DNA from: Pedobacter montanisoli
GTDB lineage: Bacteria; Bacteroidota; Bacteroidia; Sphingobacteriales; Sphingobacteriaceae
Assembly: GCF_022809115.1 (NCBI RefSeq)
Contig: NZ_JALGBH010000002.1
Coordinates: 1-64,000 of the forward strand
Direction of reading: 5' to 3'
Length of the DNA: 64,000 nt
The notes beneath the pieces are model-generated. The model was not told the DNA's origin. It saw only the letters and a program-made list of their open reading frames with translations, and searched no databases. Both the position numbers and the translations under genes were made by a program. Position 1 is the stretch's first letter. Each line of letters opens with the position of its first letter. This document shows positions 1 through 8,950 of the stretch, in pieces.

Positions 1-1
1 G

Positions 2-31
2 AAGCCTTTCGTCATTGACGGAGGGCTTTTT
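2..31 (+). terminator. Terminator of a gene upstream of the window
   Basis: A 12-bp stem (2-13 with 17-28, including two G-U pairs) with a 3-base loop is followed by a T-run. It reads as a rho-independent terminator for a plus-strand gene that lies before the window. Confidence 0.6.
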
Positions 32-164
32 CTGTTTAAGGGCGTTCCAGCCCAGGGGCAGCCGTGACCGTCCCCTTCCCCCGACAGCACCTCCCCGCGC
101 AAACAGAAAAGTGTTAACGTCTGTTAAATCCCAGACTTGTTACATGCTATTTGTGTTAAACCCT

Positions 165-172
165 TATTTTTG
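165..172 (+). promoter_or_regulatory. TAnnTTTG promoter element for the S8 protease
   Basis: TATTTTTG matches the Bacteroidota sigma-A -7 consensus TAnnTTTG and lies 20 bases before the ATG at 193. No well-spaced -33 TTG is evident. Confidence 0.5.
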
Positions 173-192
173 TTTAAAATCAATTATGCTTT

Positions 193-1962
193 ATGAAATT
201 CTTTAGATCTTTCTTAGTTATACTGTTGTCTTTTATATCGGTGCAATTTGTAGCTGCACAAGATAAAAATGTAGTATTGCCGCCAAACTGGTTCAATTTA
301 GATCTTACAGCCAATGGCTATTTTGGTATCAGCACAGAAAAGGCTTACCAGGAATTATTAAAGAATAAGCAGCCTAAACAAAAAATAATTGTAGCAGTTA
401 TAGATGGCGGAACTGATGTACATCATGAAGATTTGAAAGATGTAATCTGGACCAACAAAAAAGAAATGGCAGGAAATGGGCTTGATGATGATAAAAATGG
501 GTATGTAGATGATGTATATGGTTGGAATTTCATAGGTTCTAAGAAAGGAAACTTACATTACGATAATTTAGAGCTGGTAAGGATAAAGAGATATTTAGAG
601 CCTAAATATAAATCGACACTTCCAAGCACTAATTTAGATAGTGCAGAAAAAGAAGAATATAAGCTTTACAGACGCGTAGTTAGCGATTTTGGTAAAAAGT
701 ATCAGGAAGCCAGTGAGGCTTACCCTATCTATATTGCCATTAAAAAAATGATGGATTCTGCGGCTGTTCTTAACAAGAAAACCATTCCTTCATTAGAAGA
801 CATAGATCGCTTTAAAACAGATGATGAATTTGATGATTTTATTAAGAAAGTGATTAGAAAGGGATCTAAAGAAGATGGGAACATCGAGAAATTTTACCAC
901 AATATTGCTAAAGGTAACAAAGAATTAGACCAGACCTTAAATTACAACCTTAATGAGAAATATGACATGCGTGCAGAGTTAGTAGGCGATGACTACAGTA
1001 ATTCTAATGAAAGATATTATGGAAATAATGATGTAATTGGCCCGGATGCTGAGCATGGAACGCATGTATCGGGTATTATTGGTGCTAACCGTAAGAATAA
1101 TATGGGTATAATGGGCGTGGCGGATAATGTAAGTATTATGAGTATAAGAGTAGTTCCTGCAGGTGATGAGAGAGATAAAGATGTGGCTAATGGAATAAGA
1201 TATGCGGTTGATAATGGGGCTAAAATCATTAACATGAGCTTTGGAAAAGCTTATAAATGGGATAAAAAGGTAGTGGACGAGGCTGTAAAATATGCAGAAA
1301 GTAAGGGCGTTCTATTGGTTCACGCTGCTGGAAATGATAATGAAAATATTGATGTTGTTGAGAGCTATCCTACTAAATTTTATGATAGTCCTGAAGCTAA
1401 GGAATATGCTCAAAAGCATAAAAAAGCAGAAGATAAACCTTTTATACCTTTGATACAAAGAGATAATATGCAGCAAGGGACCAATAATCCTTATATGAGA
1501 AAACAGGACCTGATCAATAAGGAACCTGCTTTGGATTCTGCCAAATTTAAATTGCCAAGAGCACAAAACTGGATTGAGGTTGGTGCAAGTACTTATAAGG
1601 ATGATGATAATTTAAAAGCTTCATTTTCTAACTATGGAAAATATACAGTTGATGTTTTTGCTCCGGGATTTAAGATCAATTCTACTGTTCCGGGAAATAA
1701 ATATGATGAATTTGATGGTACAAGTATGGCTGCTCCGGTAGTATCAGGTTTAGCCGCTTTGATATGGAGTTATTATCCTCATTTAACTGCTTTGGAGATT
1801 AAAGATATCATCATGAAATCTGTAACCAAAGTAAATCATAAAATAAAATACAAAAATGAACGGGATGAAACGATTAGGGTAAACTTTTCTGATCTGTGTG
1901 TAAGTGGTGGAATTGTGAATGCTTATAATGCGCTAAAATTAGCTGAACAATACAAAAAATAA
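193..1962 (+). CDS. Secreted S8 family serine protease (subtilase)
   Basis: A subtilisin-fold serine peptidase that probably acts in the periplasm or outside the cell. Residues 1-22 form a signal peptide ending VAAQ. The catalytic triad can be read directly: Asp71 in VIDGGTDV, His288 in HGTHVSG and Ser511 in GTSMAAP, with the oxyanion Asn region in between. The gap between Asp71 and His288 is about 217 residues, far longer than in classical subtilisins. The extra segment is charged and probably helical, as seen in a Bacteroidota subgroup of S8 peptidases. No T9SS sorting domain is visible at the C-terminus, so release is probably by Sec only. It is a single gene with its own promoter element and terminator. 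The substrate is unknown. Confidence 0.93.
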   Translation: MKFFRSFLVILLSFISVQFVAAQDKNVVLPPNWFNLDLTANGYFGISTEKAYQELLKNKQPKQKIIVAVIDGGTDVHHEDLKDVIWTNKKEMAGNGLDDDKNGYVDDVYGWNFIGSKKGNLHYDNLELVRIKRYLEPKYKSTLPSTNLDSAEKEEYKLYRRVVSDFGKKYQEASEAYPIYIAIKKMMDSAAVLNKKTIPSLEDIDRFKTDDEFDDFIKKVIRKGSKEDGNIEKFYHNIAKGNKELDQTLNYNLNEKYDMRAELVGDDYSNSNERYYGNNDVIGPDAEHGTHVSGIIGANRKNNMGIMGVADNVSIMSIRVVPAGDERDKDVANGIRYAVDNGAKIINMSFGKAYKWDKKVVDEAVKYAESKGVLLVHAAGNDNENIDVVESYPTKFYDSPEAKEYAQKHKKAEDKPFIPLIQRDNMQQGTNNPYMRKQDLINKEPALDSAKFKLPRAQNWIEVGASTYKDDDNLKASFSNYGKYTVDVFAPGFKINSTVPGNKYDEFDGTSMAAPVVSGLAALIWSYYPHLTALEIKDIIMKSVTKVNHKIKYKNERDETIRVNFSDLCVSGGIVNAYNALKLAEQYKK

Positions 1963-1977
1963 GATATGAAATTATAG

Positions 1978-2005
1978 ACTCCTCAAATTTTTGAGGAGTT
2001 TTTCT
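1978..2005 (+). terminator. Terminator after the S8 protease gene
   Basis: A perfect 10-bp stem (1978-1987 with 1990-1999) is followed by a T-run, 16 bases after the stop codon. Confidence 0.85.
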
Positions 2006-2084
2006 TGAGATATTAATCCTTTAAGGCTTTTATAAGTCTATAAACCAATCAACACAAACAAATGTAAACCTAAAACTATTTATT

Positions 2085-2966
2085 ATGAGAAAACCATTTT
2101 ATTTTTTGCTTTTGATGGCACTCACAAACTGCGCCTATGCGCAGAAACTGCCTGATATACAAAATACATCGCTTTGGGCACCAGCCAATTTAAAAGCCGA
2201 TGGAAAACTACAAGAGTGGGGAGCAGGTTTTGCTGCCGAAAACAAACGTACAGAATTGCAATATACTGTATGTAATGACGAAAAAAACCTGTATTTAGCT
2301 TTAAGAGCTACTAATACAGAAATGGCTACAAAAATATTAAGAGGAGGTATTTCATTCACGATAAATACCGAAGGAAAAAAGAAAAATAACGATGCTTTTG
2401 TAATTACCTATCCCCTAGTGGTTAGAAATGCCACTGGAAGAAATAGCGGAGGACGTAGTGTGCAAGTAATGGGTGGACAAGGTATGCAGATGTCAAGAGA
2501 GATAGCTATTATTGGGGGTGGACAAGTAGGAGTTGAAAGAACTCAGGCTCAACGAGATTCAATTCAATTAGCATTACACAAATCGCAACTGGCAAGCGTT
2601 AAAGAAATTCGGATTTCAGGGTTTAAAAGCATTGCCGATAGCACACTTTCAATTTATAACGAATATGGCTTAAAAGCGGCTGCTTCATTTGATGATAAGG
2701 GTCTTTTCTTTTGTGAATTCGCTGTTCCTTTAGAACTTTTAGGTGTCAAATTAGATCAAGCTCCTGAAATTGCCTATCAGATTAAATTAAATGGAATAGA
2801 TATGGGTGCAGGTTTTGGTGGACAGATGGTTTTTAGAGCAGTGCCAGTAAGTGGAGTATCCGGAGGTGGTGGTGGAGGAGGCAACACTAAAAACAATGCA
2901 TCCAGACAGGATATGTTTGCGGCAACTGATTTCTGGGGTAAATATATTTTTCAAAAAAATAAATAG
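2085..2966 (+). CDS. Secreted protein of unknown function, partner of the downstream beta-barrel protein
   Basis: I do not recognise a named domain. Residues 1-20 are a signal peptide ending AYAQ. The next ~80 residues (YTVCNDEKNLYLALRA and around) look like a beta-sandwich of the type seen in DOMON or CBM9-like folds, but this is only an impression. There are glycine-rich stretches near residues 120-150 and a run of glycines near residue 265. The start ATG follows an A-rich leader. The gene ends 8 bases before the outer-membrane protein gene, so the two are almost certainly co-transcribed and probably work together at the cell envelope. Confidence 0.75.
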   Translation: MRKPFYFLLLMALTNCAYAQKLPDIQNTSLWAPANLKADGKLQEWGAGFAAENKRTELQYTVCNDEKNLYLALRATNTEMATKILRGGISFTINTEGKKKNNDAFVITYPLVVRNATGRNSGGRSVQVMGGQGMQMSREIAIIGGGQVGVERTQAQRDSIQLALHKSQLASVKEIRISGFKSIADSTLSIYNEYGLKAAASFDDKGLFFCEFAVPLELLGVKLDQAPEIAYQIKLNGIDMGAGFGGQMVFRAVPVSGVSGGGGGGGNTKNNASRQDMFAATDFWGKYIFQKNK

Positions 2967-2974
2967 ACAGCCAT

Positions 2975-5860
2975 ATGAAATCTATATTTACTCAAATTAA
3001 AGCAGGGTATCTGCTGTTAATTGCCTGTCTTTTTATTTCGCTTTTATTACCTCGAACAGTTTATGCGCAAAACCCACAGGCAAAGCCAAAAACTTTGCCC
3101 AATGCTTTACCTACGCGTGAAATTAGTGGTATTGTAAAAGATTCATTGGATATGGGTTTACCTGGGGTAACCATCAGGTTAACTTCAGAAAAAGATACTT
3201 TAGTAACCAGCACTAATCCCGATGGTATATTTGTATTTAAAAATGTGAAGATGGCTACTTATACCTTAAACATTACGATGTTAGGATATAAGCCATTGAT
3301 TACTAAATACAAACAAAATGATGCCATTCCAAGAATTGTAATGGATCCTGTTATTATGCACAATTCAGCTAATATGCTGAAAGAGATTGAAATAAATGGC
3401 AGCCCTTCAATTACCTACAAAACAGATACTGTAGAGTATAAAGCGAGTGATTATATTGTTAGAGAAAATGCTACAGTGGATGAATTGCTCAAAAAAATGG
3501 AAGGCATGGAAGTGGGTAATGATGGCAGTTTAATACATCAAGGTAATAATGTAACCAAGGCCAAAATTAACGGGAAAACCTATTCGGGTGGAGAAGTAAA
3601 CACCGCTATACAAAACCTGCCGGCATCCATTGTAGATAAGATACAGATTGTTGATGATTATGGAGATCAGGCTGCAAGAACTGGAATCAAAGATGGCGAT
3701 CCTCAAAAGGTTTTAAATATTGTAACCCGTACAGATAAATCAGTGGGAAATACGGCAAATATTTCAGCAGGTGCAGGTAACAATAAACGATATGAGGGAT
3801 CTGCTTTTGGAACCCGGATTAATGGGAATCAGAATATTACAGCCAATTTCAGACTTAATAATACCGTAACAGGGGTTGCTAATTCATCATCAGGAAATAT
3901 GGGTGGTGGTAGTATGGAGGTAATTTCTATTGGCGGCCAGGGCGGTGGCAGTCCACGAATGGTGGGTGGAAATATGGGTGGCGGAGGCTCTTCGGGCGGC
4001 AGTGGCGGAACTACCACCACAGGTAATGCCGGTTTTTCTTATCGCGATCAGTTGAGTAAGAAAGTTCAGATCAATACCAATTACAGCTATAATTATAATA
4101 ATTCAACTTCTTTAAATAGCAGTATTTCAACCATTGTAGGTACAGATGCACCTACTTATTCTTCAAATGAAAGCAAAAGTACCAGCAATTCAAAAAATCA
4201 TCGTTTTAGTTTTGAGCTGGAGGCAGACTTAGATAGCAATAATTTTCTCCGTATAACACCCGAGATATCTTTATCAAACTCATTAAACGGAAGTAATTTC
4301 TCTACGCTACAAACAGGTTTTATACATCAGGATCAGATAGGAGGAAACAGCAGTACCAGTAAAAATCCAAGTTTAGGTATTACGGCATTTTACCAGCATG
4401 TTTTTAAGAAACCTAGGCGTAATTTCAGCTTACAACTCAGCTTAAATAGCCGTAAGCAAGAAAGCGATCAGGAAAGAAATTCGAATATTATTTATTATGC
4501 TAATGCGAGTAATACAGTGGTTAAAGACTCATTGGTACACCGCATAGTAGAGCGAGATAATCTGACCAAAAATTACAGAGCCAGTGTAACTTTTACAGAA
4601 CCTTTATCTGCAAATACGCAATTTGAGTTTAATGGACAGATAAACTATAACGGGTATGATAATACGGCAATAACAAGTAATATTAATTCTGCAGGGATTT
4701 CTAAACCAATTGATTCATTGAGTAATATTTATGATTATTCATTTACCCAGGCACGTTTAGCTTTTAATTACCGTTATGGGCTTAACAACACTTCAAAAGT
4801 TCGTTTTTCTGCAGGTTTAACTGCGGTTCCGGGAGTTTTAAGCGGAACAAAAGTAAGTTTAGGTACAACTACGCATCGAAACAGTTTTAATCTGATACCT
4901 ATTGCCAGGTTCCAGTATATGTTTTCAAGACAGCATAGCATCCAGCTTAATTACTCGGGAAATGCCACCGAACCTACTTTTGACCAGATACAACCTGTAA
5001 GAGATGTTTCAAATCCTCAAAACCCAGTGGTTGGTAATCCAGATTTGAAAGTAACGTTTAACCATGCAATTAACCTGAATTACAATAATTACTTAGCTAA
5101 CCAGAAATTAAATTACAGCATAGGTGCCAATGTAACTTTCATTGATAATTCTGTTGTAAGAAACCGGGTAACCATTCCGGATAGTTATGGTAGTTTTAAA
5201 TATGAAACCCGTTTTTTAAATATGAACGGTGCATATCGTGCAGGTGGAAATTATTCGATATCAAAGCAATTTTACAATAGAAAATACAACCTTTCTTACA
5301 GTGGTAATATATCTTATAATAATGGTGTTGCCATGAGTAATGATGTAAAGAACGTTACGCAAACCTGGAATGTAAGCCAGCGTTTTGGGCCACGTATCAA
5401 TCCAACAGAGTGGATGGAAGTTAACCCAAGTGTTTCTTATACGTTGTTAAAAAGCAACAATACCCTTGATTTGAGCGAGGTTAATACAAAAACCTGGGCT
5501 TTAAATGTAGATGGACGTTTTTATATGTGGCAAACGTTGATACTCGGTTACAGTGCAAGTAAGAATTTTGTAAGCGGAATTCGTGCAAACCTTACTTCAA
5601 ATCCTTTGGTAATCAACGCGTATGTACAAAAAGAATTATGGAAACGTAGAGCTACAGTTAGCTTCCAGGCATTTGATATTTTAAAACAAAATAACTTTGT
5701 AAATGTAGATGTAAACGGTCTGGTTACCACCGAAACCAAATCTAACGCATTAAGCAGATATTTTATGCTCAAAGCCAGTGTAAGGTTGCAAAAATGGACA
5801 GGAGCCAAAGCAAGAAATGGCATGCAAATTAGACGTAGGGGAGACGGAAGTTTTTATTAA
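2975..5860 (+). CDS. Outer-membrane beta-barrel protein with carboxypeptidase-like domain (TonB-receptor-like)
   Basis: A 961-aa outer-membrane protein. The order is a signal peptide (1-32, ending VYAQ), a carboxypeptidase-regulatory-like beta-sandwich (about 48-130, beginning ISGIVKDSLDMGLPGV), a plug-like region (about 150-260, VDELLKKMEGMEV and QKVLNIVTR), then a long beta-strand-rich barrel to the C-terminus. This layout fits the Bacteroidota OMP_b-brl_3 family, which resembles TonB-dependent receptors. A glycine-rich insert at about residues 305-350 probably forms an extracellular loop, and the gene just upstream also has glycine-rich runs. The C-terminus carries RRRGDGSFY rather than a classic terminal Phe strand alone. 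The ligand is unknown. Confidence 0.85.
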   Translation: MKSIFTQIKAGYLLLIACLFISLLLPRTVYAQNPQAKPKTLPNALPTREISGIVKDSLDMGLPGVTIRLTSEKDTLVTSTNPDGIFVFKNVKMATYTLNITMLGYKPLITKYKQNDAIPRIVMDPVIMHNSANMLKEIEINGSPSITYKTDTVEYKASDYIVRENATVDELLKKMEGMEVGNDGSLIHQGNNVTKAKINGKTYSGGEVNTAIQNLPASIVDKIQIVDDYGDQAARTGIKDGDPQKVLNIVTRTDKSVGNTANISAGAGNNKRYEGSAFGTRINGNQNITANFRLNNTVTGVANSSSGNMGGGSMEVISIGGQGGGSPRMVGGNMGGGGSSGGSGGTTTTGNAGFSYRDQLSKKVQINTNYSYNYNNSTSLNSSISTIVGTDAPTYSSNESKSTSNSKNHRFSFELEADLDSNNFLRITPEISLSNSLNGSNFSTLQTGFIHQDQIGGNSSTSKNPSLGITAFYQHVFKKPRRNFSLQLSLNSRKQESDQERNSNIIYYANASNTVVKDSLVHRIVERDNLTKNYRASVTFTEPLSANTQFEFNGQINYNGYDNTAITSNINSAGISKPIDSLSNIYDYSFTQARLAFNYRYGLNNTSKVRFSAGLTAVPGVLSGTKVSLGTTTHRNSFNLIPIARFQYMFSRQHSIQLNYSGNATEPTFDQIQPVRDVSNPQNPVVGNPDLKVTFNHAINLNYNNYLANQKLNYSIGANVTFIDNSVVRNRVTIPDSYGSFKYETRFLNMNGAYRAGGNYSISKQFYNRKYNLSYSGNISYNNGVAMSNDVKNVTQTWNVSQRFGPRINPTEWMEVNPSVSYTLLKSNNTLDLSEVNTKTWALNVDGRFYMWQTLILGYSASKNFVSGIRANLTSNPLVINAYVQKELWKRRATVSFQAFDILKQNNFVNVDVNGLVTTETKSNALSRYFMLKASVRLQKWTGAKARNGMQIRRRGDGSFY

Positions 5861-5872
5861 CAAATGAAATAT

Positions 5873-5900
5873 AAGCGGGAATTAATTCCCGCTTTTTTTA
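5873..5900 (+). terminator. Terminator after the beta-barrel gene
   Basis: A palindromic hairpin AAGCGGGAATTAATTCCCGC followed by seven Ts, 12 bases after the stop codon. Confidence 0.88.
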
Positions 5901-5952
5901 TAATTAATCTCATTGTTAGGGACTAAAATTTAGGCAATACAACAATAATATT

Positions 5953-5960
5953 TACATTTG
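5953..5960 (+). promoter_or_regulatory. TAnnTTTG element abutting the glycerophosphodiesterase start
   Basis: TACATTTG ends only 3 bases before the ATG at 5964. If it is the -7 element, transcription would begin at or next to the ATG and give a leaderless mRNA. It also overlaps the TTG at 5958, which argues against that codon as the start. Confidence 0.45.
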
Positions 5961-5963
5961 AAT

Positions 5964-6893
5964 ATGAAATTTTTTAATCTATGCTTAGCGATGATGGTGG
6001 CTGTTGTTGCCTCATGCCAACCACCTAAAACAGCAACAAAACATCATTATATCAGCTTTAAATCGGCTCAGGAATTTCAATCTTTTTTAAACCGTAAAAT
6101 CGATAAATACCCACTTATCAGCGCACACAGAGGTGGACCCATGGCAGGATACCCTGAAAATGCTATAGAAACATTTGAAAACGCAACATTGTATAATCCA
6201 GTTATTATAGAGTTTGATGTAGCCTTAAGTAAAGACTCTGCTCTGGTAATTATGCATGATGATAACCTTGACAGAACAAGTACCGGTAAAGGGCCTATTA
6301 ACAATTACACTTATGAAGAGCTACAAAAGCTAACACTTAAAGATAATGGAGGTAAAGTAACCACTTTTAAAATACCTACCCTAGAACAGGTTTTAACTTG
6401 GGGTAAAAATAAAGTATTGTTTACTATTGATATTAAAAAAGGCGTTCCTTATGAAAAGATCATAGCGACTGTTCGTAAAACCAAATCAGAAAATAATTCT
6501 ATCATCATTACTTATAATGCCAATCAGGCAGCCAAAGTACACCAGCTTGCTCCCGATCTTATGATTTCTGCAACAGTTAAAAATGCTGAAGATTTGAAAC
6601 GTTTGAATGATATGGGCGTACCAAATGATAAGATCATTGCATTTGTGGGTGTATCAGAACCGGATAAAGAGTTGTATCAGTTGTTGAATGAGAAGGGGAT
6701 TAGCACTATTTTAGGTACTATGGGCAACTTAGACCGCAGTGCAAAGGCTAATTTACCCCAGAATATTTTTCAGCGTTTAGTAGCTAACGGAGCAGACGTT
6801 TTATCAACAGATGAATTAGCGCTGGCAGGCAAACAGCTTGATGATTACAGAGCGAGACATCAGCTAAAGTTTAAGAATTTAATTGTAAAATAA
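5964..6893 (+). CDS. Glycerophosphodiester phosphodiesterase family lipoprotein
   Basis: Hydrolyses glycerophosphodiesters to glycerol 3-phosphate and an alcohol, by family. The N-terminus is a lipoprotein signal with VVASC giving the lipidated Cys near residue 18. The GDPD barrel begins at ISAHRGG with the catalytic His-Arg-Gly, followed by the metal-binding EFDV and the second catalytic His in MHDDNLDRTSTGKG. The remaining TIM-barrel strands (FTIDIKKG, then DVLSTDEL near the end) are in place. At 309 aa it is a normal length. I chose the ATG at 5964 over an in-frame TTG at 5958 because the TTG lies inside a promoter-like element. It ends 1 base before the gldA-like gene. Confidence 0.9.
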   Translation: MKFFNLCLAMMVAVVASCQPPKTATKHHYISFKSAQEFQSFLNRKIDKYPLISAHRGGPMAGYPENAIETFENATLYNPVIIEFDVALSKDSALVIMHDDNLDRTSTGKGPINNYTYEELQKLTLKDNGGKVTTFKIPTLEQVLTWGKNKVLFTIDIKKGVPYEKIIATVRKTKSENNSIIITYNANQAAKVHQLAPDLMISATVKNAEDLKRLNDMGVPNDKIIAFVGVSEPDKELYQLLNEKGISTILGTMGNLDRSAKANLPQNIFQRLVANGADVLSTDELALAGKQLDDYRARHQLKFKNLIVK

Positions 6894-6894
6894 A

Positions 6895-7605
6895 GTGAGT
6901 ATTGAAGTATTTAATTTAGCTAAACATTACAATAACCAAAAAGCAGTTGATGAGATCAGTTTTTCGGCTAAACCGGGGCGCATTTTAGGTTTTTTGGGAC
7001 CTAATGGAGCAGGAAAATCTACTACCATGAAAATGCTGACCTGTTATTTAACGCCTAGCTCTGGTTATGCAGAAATTTGTGGTAAACATATACTTAAGCA
7101 ACCCCTAGAAGTAAAAAAACGAATAGGGTATTTACCAGAACATACACCTTTATATACAGAGATGTATGTAAAAGAATTTCTGAGCTTTGTTGCACAGACT
7201 TATGGAATTAAAGAGATAAAACAAAGGGTAGAAGAAGTGATTAAACTGGTTGGTCTTACCGTTGAACAGCATAAAAAAATAGGTATGCTTTCAAAAGGTT
7301 ACAGACAACGTGTTGGCTTGGCACAGGCCATTATCCATGATCCGGAAGTGTTAATCTTAGATGAACCTACTTCGGGTTTAGATCCTAATCAGTTAACAGA
7401 AGTAAGGAATCTCATTAAAAACCTAGGAAAAAATAAAACCCTTATCATCTCTACTCATATTATGCAGGAGGTTGAAGCTCTTTGCGATGATATCATTATC
7501 ATAAATAAGGGAAAGCTGGTAGCTAATTCATCAGTACAGGCACTCAAAGAGCAATATCATACCGATCATCTCGAATCTATTTTTAAACAACTTACAACAT
7601 CATGA
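6895..7605 (+). CDS. gldA: ABC transporter ATP-binding protein, GldA type (gliding motility)
   Basis: The ATPase subunit of the GldA-GldF-GldG ABC transporter linked to gliding in Bacteroidota. Walker A GPNGAGKS lies at residues 35-42, the signature LSKGYRQ at 132-138, Walker B LILDEPTSGLDP at 153-164, and the H-loop in ISTHIMQEVEA. The opening MSIEVFNLAKHY and the segment IGYLPEHTPLY match GldA closely. It starts with GTG, 1 base after the preceding stop. At 236 aa it ends soon after the nucleotide-binding domain, shorter than the roughly 300 aa I recall for Flavobacterium GldA. The gene for a beta-barrel protein overlaps its stop by 4 bases. The membrane subunits gldF and gldG lie 2.1 kb downstream. 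Confidence 0.82.
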   Translation: MSIEVFNLAKHYNNQKAVDEISFSAKPGRILGFLGPNGAGKSTTMKMLTCYLTPSSGYAEICGKHILKQPLEVKKRIGYLPEHTPLYTEMYVKEFLSFVAQTYGIKEIKQRVEEVIKLVGLTVEQHKKIGMLSKGYRQRVGLAQAIIHDPEVLILDEPTSGLDPNQLTEVRNLIKNLGKNKTLIISTHIMQEVEALCDDIIIINKGKLVANSSVQALKEQYHTDHLESIFKQLTTS

Positions 7606-8147
7606 AGTTTATCAGAACTGTAAGCCTGTTATCTATACTGTTTTTCTTTTTTTGTACGGTTAAGATAAAGGCACAAACTTATATGGGCTTGGGAGCAGAA
7701 ATGTTATTGCCCTCAGGTAACGCATCTAATGTAAGCGCTATTGGACTCGGTGCAAGTGCTAAACTGGAAGTAACTGTAAAATCAAACATAGCGCTAACTG
7801 GTAGCATTGGTTTTTCTAATTTCTTTGGCCGTAATTATTTTGGAAGCAAATTACAATCTATCCATGCTTTTCCTCTTAAAGGAGGTGTAAAATATTATCC
7901 GACAGCAGGCGTATATTTTGAAGGACAGTTAGGTGTAGCATTATCTGGTTCTGATAATACTAAAAATTCATTTATATGGTCACCTGGTTTGGGCACTTTG
8001 TTAAAATCTAAAACAAACAACAATCTGATTGACTTGGGTTTAAGATATGAGGCATGGACTGTGAAAAACCCAAATAATGAAACTCAGTTAAAAAGTACAA
8101 ACTTTGGCTTCATGGCATTGAGGGCAGCTTACAACTTTAATATGTAA
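7602..8147 (+). CDS. Small outer-membrane beta-barrel protein
   Basis: A 181-aa secreted protein with a signal peptide (1-25, ending KIKAQ) followed by alternating hydrophobic/polar strands typical of an 8-stranded outer-membrane barrel. It is a paralogue of the next gene: both have a GxGAxxxxPxG opening, a FGxxF or similar hairpin, VKYYP/VRYFI, and LGLRYE/LGARYE near the end. The ATG overlaps the gldA stop in an ATGA arrangement, which suggests translational coupling to gldA. Function is unknown. Confidence 0.8.
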   Translation: MKFIRTVSLLSILFFFFCTVKIKAQTYMGLGAEMLLPSGNASNVSAIGLGASAKLEVTVKSNIALTGSIGFSNFFGRNYFGSKLQSIHAFPLKGGVKYYPTAGVYFEGQLGVALSGSDNTKNSFIWSPGLGTLLKSKTNNNLIDLGLRYEAWTVKNPNNETQLKSTNFGFMALRAAYNFNM

Positions 8148-8276
8148 GCTGTTTGAAGCTTAAAAAACAGCGCTTAATAGTAATTTGTTTGTCAATTTTC
8201 AGGAATATTTATTTTAGGAATATATACTGGTTTAAAAATTGCAGCGTTAAGGGAAATAAAACTATAAAAACATTGT

Positions 8277-8804
8277 ATGAAAAAGATTTTATTATCATTA
8301 GCATTTGTAGCAACTTTAGGTTTTGCAGCTAATGCACAAAGCAAAAAAGATCCAGCTATGAGCGGTTCAAAAATTGGGATTGGTGCTGATTTTGCATTTC
8401 CAATGGGAAGCTTTGGAGACTTTTACAACTTTGGAGTAGGAGGTTCGTTAAACTATCAGGCTCCGATAGCAAGTAAATTGAATTTTGTAGGTGAAGCTGG
8501 ATATTTAAGTTTTACCACTAAGAAAGATGCTTTTGGAAATACATTTAGTTCAGGTTCAATACCTGTAAAAGCTGGTGTAAGATATTTCATTGCAGAAAAT
8601 TTCTATGGTCAGGCGCAATTAGGAGCAGCTTTCTCAACCGAAACTGGTGGAGGTACAGCTTTTTTATATGCACCTACTTTAGGAGTTGAGTTTCCGGTAG
8701 CAAATAAAATGGCTGTCGATTTAGGAGCACGCTATGAAGGCTGGTCAAATAACGGGACTACTTCTTTCATTGGTTTAAGAGCGGCATTGAATTTTGGGTT
8801 GTAA
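8277..8804 (+). CDS. Small outer-membrane beta-barrel protein (paralogue of the preceding gene)
   Basis: A 175-aa protein with a signal peptide (1-20, FAANAQ) and an eight-strand barrel pattern ending in a strand of alternating aromatic and aliphatic residues (LRAALNFGL). It resembles the gene 130 bases upstream along its length, so the two probably arose by duplication. A strong terminator follows. Function is unknown. It could serve as a general porin or structural barrel. Confidence 0.8.
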   Translation: MKKILLSLAFVATLGFAANAQSKKDPAMSGSKIGIGADFAFPMGSFGDFYNFGVGGSLNYQAPIASKLNFVGEAGYLSFTTKKDAFGNTFSSGSIPVKAGVRYFIAENFYGQAQLGAAFSTETGGGTAFLYAPTLGVEFPVANKMAVDLGARYEGWSNNGTTSFIGLRAALNFGL

Positions 8805-8825
8805 GCCAGATTTAAAAGTGTAAAT

Positions 8826-8859
8826 AAAAAAGCCTCAGCTATTTAGCTGAGGCTTTTTT
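8826..8859 (+). terminator. Terminator after the second beta-barrel gene
   Basis: A long A/T-flanked hairpin with core AGCCTCAGC / GCTGAGGCT and a following T-run. It would also work on the minus strand, although no minus-strand gene ends here. Confidence 0.88.
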
Positions 8860-8914
8860 ATTGGTTAAAAGCTAATTGTTTTTAAAAATTATACAACTTT
8901 ATCGACTAATTTAT

Positions 8915-8922
8915 TAGTTTTG
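8915..8922 (+). promoter_or_regulatory. TAnnTTTG promoter element for the third beta-barrel gene
   Basis: TAGTTTTG fits the -7 consensus and lies after a terminator and before a start codon. The predicted transcript start near 8927 leaves about 24 bases of A-rich leader before the ATG at 8951. Confidence 0.5.
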
Positions 8923-8950
8923 CAGTTCATCAATGAATTATAATAAAAAA

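Noticed and set aside
15..206. A 63-codon frame at the left end
   Set aside because: It crosses a terminator hairpin and the promoter of the S8 protease gene. Its composition looks non-coding.
3829..4020. A proline-rich minus-strand frame
   Set aside because: It is the antisense of the glycine-rich segment of the beta-barrel gene.
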